Shown: positions 62,251-64,000 of the stretch, one piece after another | How the letters are laid out: every line of letters begins with the position of its first letter | Position numbering within the stretch: position 1 is the stretch's first letter | Source: Sneathiella chungangensis | GTDB lineage: Bacteria > Pseudomonadota > Alphaproteobacteria > Sneathiellales > Sneathiellaceae | Assembly: GCF_009882935.1 (NCBI RefSeq) | Contig: NZ_WTVA01000015.1 | Location: 533,108 to 597,107 of the forward strand | DNA: 64,000 nt | Direction: 5' to 3' | Notes under the pieces: generated by a model | Seen by the model: only the letters and a program-made list of their open reading frames with translations | What the model was told of the DNA's origin: nothing | The model's database searches: none | Translations under genes and position numbers: made by a program

Positions 62251-63807
62251 ATGAGTTTGATTAAGTCCGTTGCCACCGTTGGTGGCTATACCATGATCAG
62301 TCGCGTGCTCGGATTCCTGCGCGATATCCTGATGGCTTCGGTCCTTGGCGCGGGGCCGGTCGCGGACGCTTTTTTCGTCGCATTCCGGATACCCAACATG
62401 TTCCGCCGACTGGTGGCGGAGGGCGCGTTTTCCGCCGCCTTTATTCCGCTTTTCGCCCGCAAGCTGGAAACGGAGGGGAAAGATATCGCACTCGAATTTG
62501 CGGGCCACGCGATGAGCATCCTCGTCGGTTTCCTGCTGATATTCTCAGCCCTGTTCATGATTTTCATGCCGGTCATGATGTTGTTGCTGGCGCCGGGATT
62601 CAGTCCCGATGGTTTGCGTTTCGACCTTGCGGTCGACTTCACCCGTATCACCTTTCCGTATCTGACCGCGATGGCGATCGTCGCGCTGCTGGGCGGCATC
62701 CTCAACGTTTTTTACAAGTTTGCCGCCATGGCGGCGGCGCCCATCCTGCTCAATATCATATTAATCACCTGCCTCCTCCTCGGCTTTGGCAAGACGGAAA
62801 ATTTCGTCGGGATGCTCCTCTCGGGCGGAGTCGCGCTCGCCGGCCTTGCGCAAGTGATCTTTCTTGTTATTGCCTGTCGGCGGGCGGATATTCGTATTCC
62901 GCTGGCCCGCCCCGTCGTCAATAAGGATGTCAAACGGCTTTTCCGCCTTATGCTTCCCGGCGCGCTCGGCGCCGGCGTCATGCAAATCAATATCCTGGTC
63001 GGAACCATCATCGCGTCCTATCTTGCGACCGGCTCCATTTCCTATCTTTACTATGCGGACCGGGTGTATCAGCTTCCCCTCGGCGTGATTGGCATCGCTG
63101 TCGGAACGGCGTTGCTGCCGATGCTGTCGCGGCAGCTGCGGGCGGGCGAAGACAAGACGGCGATGAACAGCATGAACCGCGCAGTGGAGCTTTCCATGCT
63201 GCTGACCCTGCCGGCAGCGGCCGCCTTGATGATTGTTCCCCGGGAGATCACTTCGGTGCTTTTCCAACATGGCGAGTTTACGGCTGCCGCGAGCGAGGCG
63301 ACAGCCACCGCCCTGCTTGCCTTCGCGACCGGGCTTCCGGCATATGTGCTTGTCAAAATACTGGCGCCCGGGTTTTTTGCCCGCGAAGACACCACGACAC
63401 CGGTTATCGCCGGCGTTCTTGCGATGATCCTGAATGTCGGCTTAAGCCTTGTGCTTATCCGTTACATCGATCATGTGGGCATCGCGCTTGCGACGTCCCT
63501 TTCTTCATGGTTCAACGTGCTTGTTCTCTTCGCCGTCCTTCGCCGTCGCGGGCATTACGCAGCGGACGCGCGACTGTTGCGGCGACTTGTCGGAATGGTG
63601 GTCTCGGCCGCCGTCATGGGCGGCGGGCTCGTCGCCTCACAGAAATTCCTGGCGGACCTTTTCAGCGATGATCTGGTGTTGCGGATCAGCGGCCTTGTTG
63701 CCCTGGTGGCTATCGGTGGCCTTCTCTACGCGATCGCTATTCTCGTCACCGGCGCCGCCAGTCTGCACGAGGTAAAAAGCATGCTGAAACGGCGCCCGAA
63801 AACGTAA
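62251..63807 (+). CDS. murJ: Lipid II flippase MurJ
   Basis: 518 residues with about fourteen predicted membrane helices. MurJ/MviN signatures: SRVLGFLRDILMASVLGAGP near residue 18, AFFVAFRIPNMFRRLVAEGA near 37 and INILVGTIIASYLATGSISY near 248. It flips lipid II to the periplasmic side for peptidoglycan synthesis. The order glnD-murJ-trpS is widely conserved in Alphaproteobacteria. Confidence 0.96.
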   Translation: MSLIKSVATVGGYTMISRVLGFLRDILMASVLGAGPVADAFFVAFRIPNMFRRLVAEGAFSAAFIPLFARKLETEGKDIALEFAGHAMSILVGFLLIFSALFMIFMPVMMLLLAPGFSPDGLRFDLAVDFTRITFPYLTAMAIVALLGGILNVFYKFAAMAAAPILLNIILITCLLLGFGKTENFVGMLLSGGVALAGLAQVIFLVIACRRADIRIPLARPVVNKDVKRLFRLMLPGALGAGVMQINILVGTIIASYLATGSISYLYYADRVYQLPLGVIGIAVGTALLPMLSRQLRAGEDKTAMNSMNRAVELSMLLTLPAAAALMIVPREITSVLFQHGEFTAAASEATATALLAFATGLPAYVLVKILAPGFFAREDTTTPVIAGVLAMILNVGLSLVLIRYIDHVGIALATSLSSWFNVLVLFAVLRRRGHYAADARLLRRLVGMVVSAAVMGGGLVASQKFLADLFSDDLVLRISGLVALVAIGGLLYAIAILVTGAASLHEVKSMLKRRPKT

Positions 63808-63944
63808 ATCTGTTGACGATCCACCAATCGCCTGCAATAAGGCCGTGAACGATATCAACGTAATACCCAATCCCAGCCCCGGCGGCCTGACCGTCAGCCC
63901 GCAAGATCGGGGCTCGTGTCCAAAGCGTGAGGAGCTTTTCAATT

Positions 63945-64000
63945 ATGTCTCGCATTTTCTCCGGCGTTCAGCCGAGCGGCAACCTTCATCTCGGCAATTA
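63945..64000 (+). CDS. trpS: Tryptophanyl-tRNA synthetase (partial, N-terminus only)
   Basis: Only 18 complete codons are inside the window, starting at ATG 63945 with GAGGAG about 12 nt upstream. The sequence RIFSGVQPSGNLHLGNY is the class I N-terminus of TrpRS with the HIGH-like HLGN motif. Position after murJ agrees. The remainder lies beyond the right edge. Confidence 0.92.
   Translation, partial: MSRIFSGVQPSGNLHLGN

Noticed and set aside
61126..62508. 460-residue antisense frame across glnD and murJ
   Set aside because: It spans two certain genes and their junction; no motif or ribosome site supports it.

Overview
The window looks like a contiguous piece of an alphaproteobacterial chromosome with a moderately high GC content. 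Several gene orders are typical of that class: an aminotransferase followed by ftsK, lolA and xth; rnd-kdsD-lptC-lptA-lptB-rpoN-hpf-ptsN followed by a DUF1150/Hsp20 pair; glnD-murJ-trpS; and a DUF465 gene. A marine Rhodospirillales/Sneathiella-like organism would fit, but the genus is an inference from memory. No rRNA, IS element, phage, CRISPR or plasmid feature was seen. Two tRNAs are present: Gly-GCC and Leu-CAG. The left edge cuts a winged-helix/TolB-like/TPR regulator and the right edge cuts trpS.

Layout. 1-5.9 kb: regulator, methyltransferase, cold-shock protein with long leader, arfB, formate/nitrite channel, DUF465, DoxX-like protein and a quinone oxidoreductase. 5.9-10 kb: a small acyl-CoA catabolic locus with a tandem-HxlR regulator, acyl-CoA synthetase, enoyl-CoA hydratase and PaaI thioesterase; its two divergent promoter regions share an operator-like motif. 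10-15.7 kb: tRNA-Gly, a YbaK-type deacylase, a thioredoxin/LON-domain/Trm112-like/DUF971 run, a UbiH-family hydroxylase and an amidase. 15.8-19.1 kb: glnK-amtB and a second amt, each behind a sigma-54-type promoter. 19.2-30.5 kb: housekeeping genes (aminotransferase, ftsK, lolA, xth) interrupted by a lower-GC phytanoyl-CoA dioxygenase-like gene, then a membrane adenylate cyclase, an SDR, a methyltransferase, queG and a GST. 30.5-38.3 kb: a small unknown gene, gltB, gltD and an NDUFA9-like protein. 38.5-46 kb: tRNA-Leu, rnd and the LPS-transport/rpoN/ptsN cluster. 46-54.6 kb: a 3-hydroxyacyl-CoA dehydrogenase, a cobalt-type nitrile hydratase operon, an AhpD-like protein, a NodIJ-like ABC exporter and maeB. 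54.7-64 kb: mutS, an SDR, a LysE-type exporter, DUF1801, glnD, murJ and trpS (partial).

How it fits together. Nitrogen handling is strikingly dense: GlnK and two Amt channels, GOGAT (gltBD), sigma-54 (rpoN), the PTS-Ntr protein (ptsN) and GlnD, which modifies PII. The sigma-54 encoded at 42.5 kb would be expected to read the two -24/-12 promoters at 15.9 and 17.8 kb. Nitrile hydratase and the stand-alone amidase could release ammonia from nitriles and amides, although they lie about 34 kb apart. The most original signal I found is the tandem HxlR regulator with two copies of a Cys/His cluster of identical spacing, together with the shared operator-like motif at both divergent promoters of its neighbourhood. 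I did not find a clear-cut new defence or mobile system.
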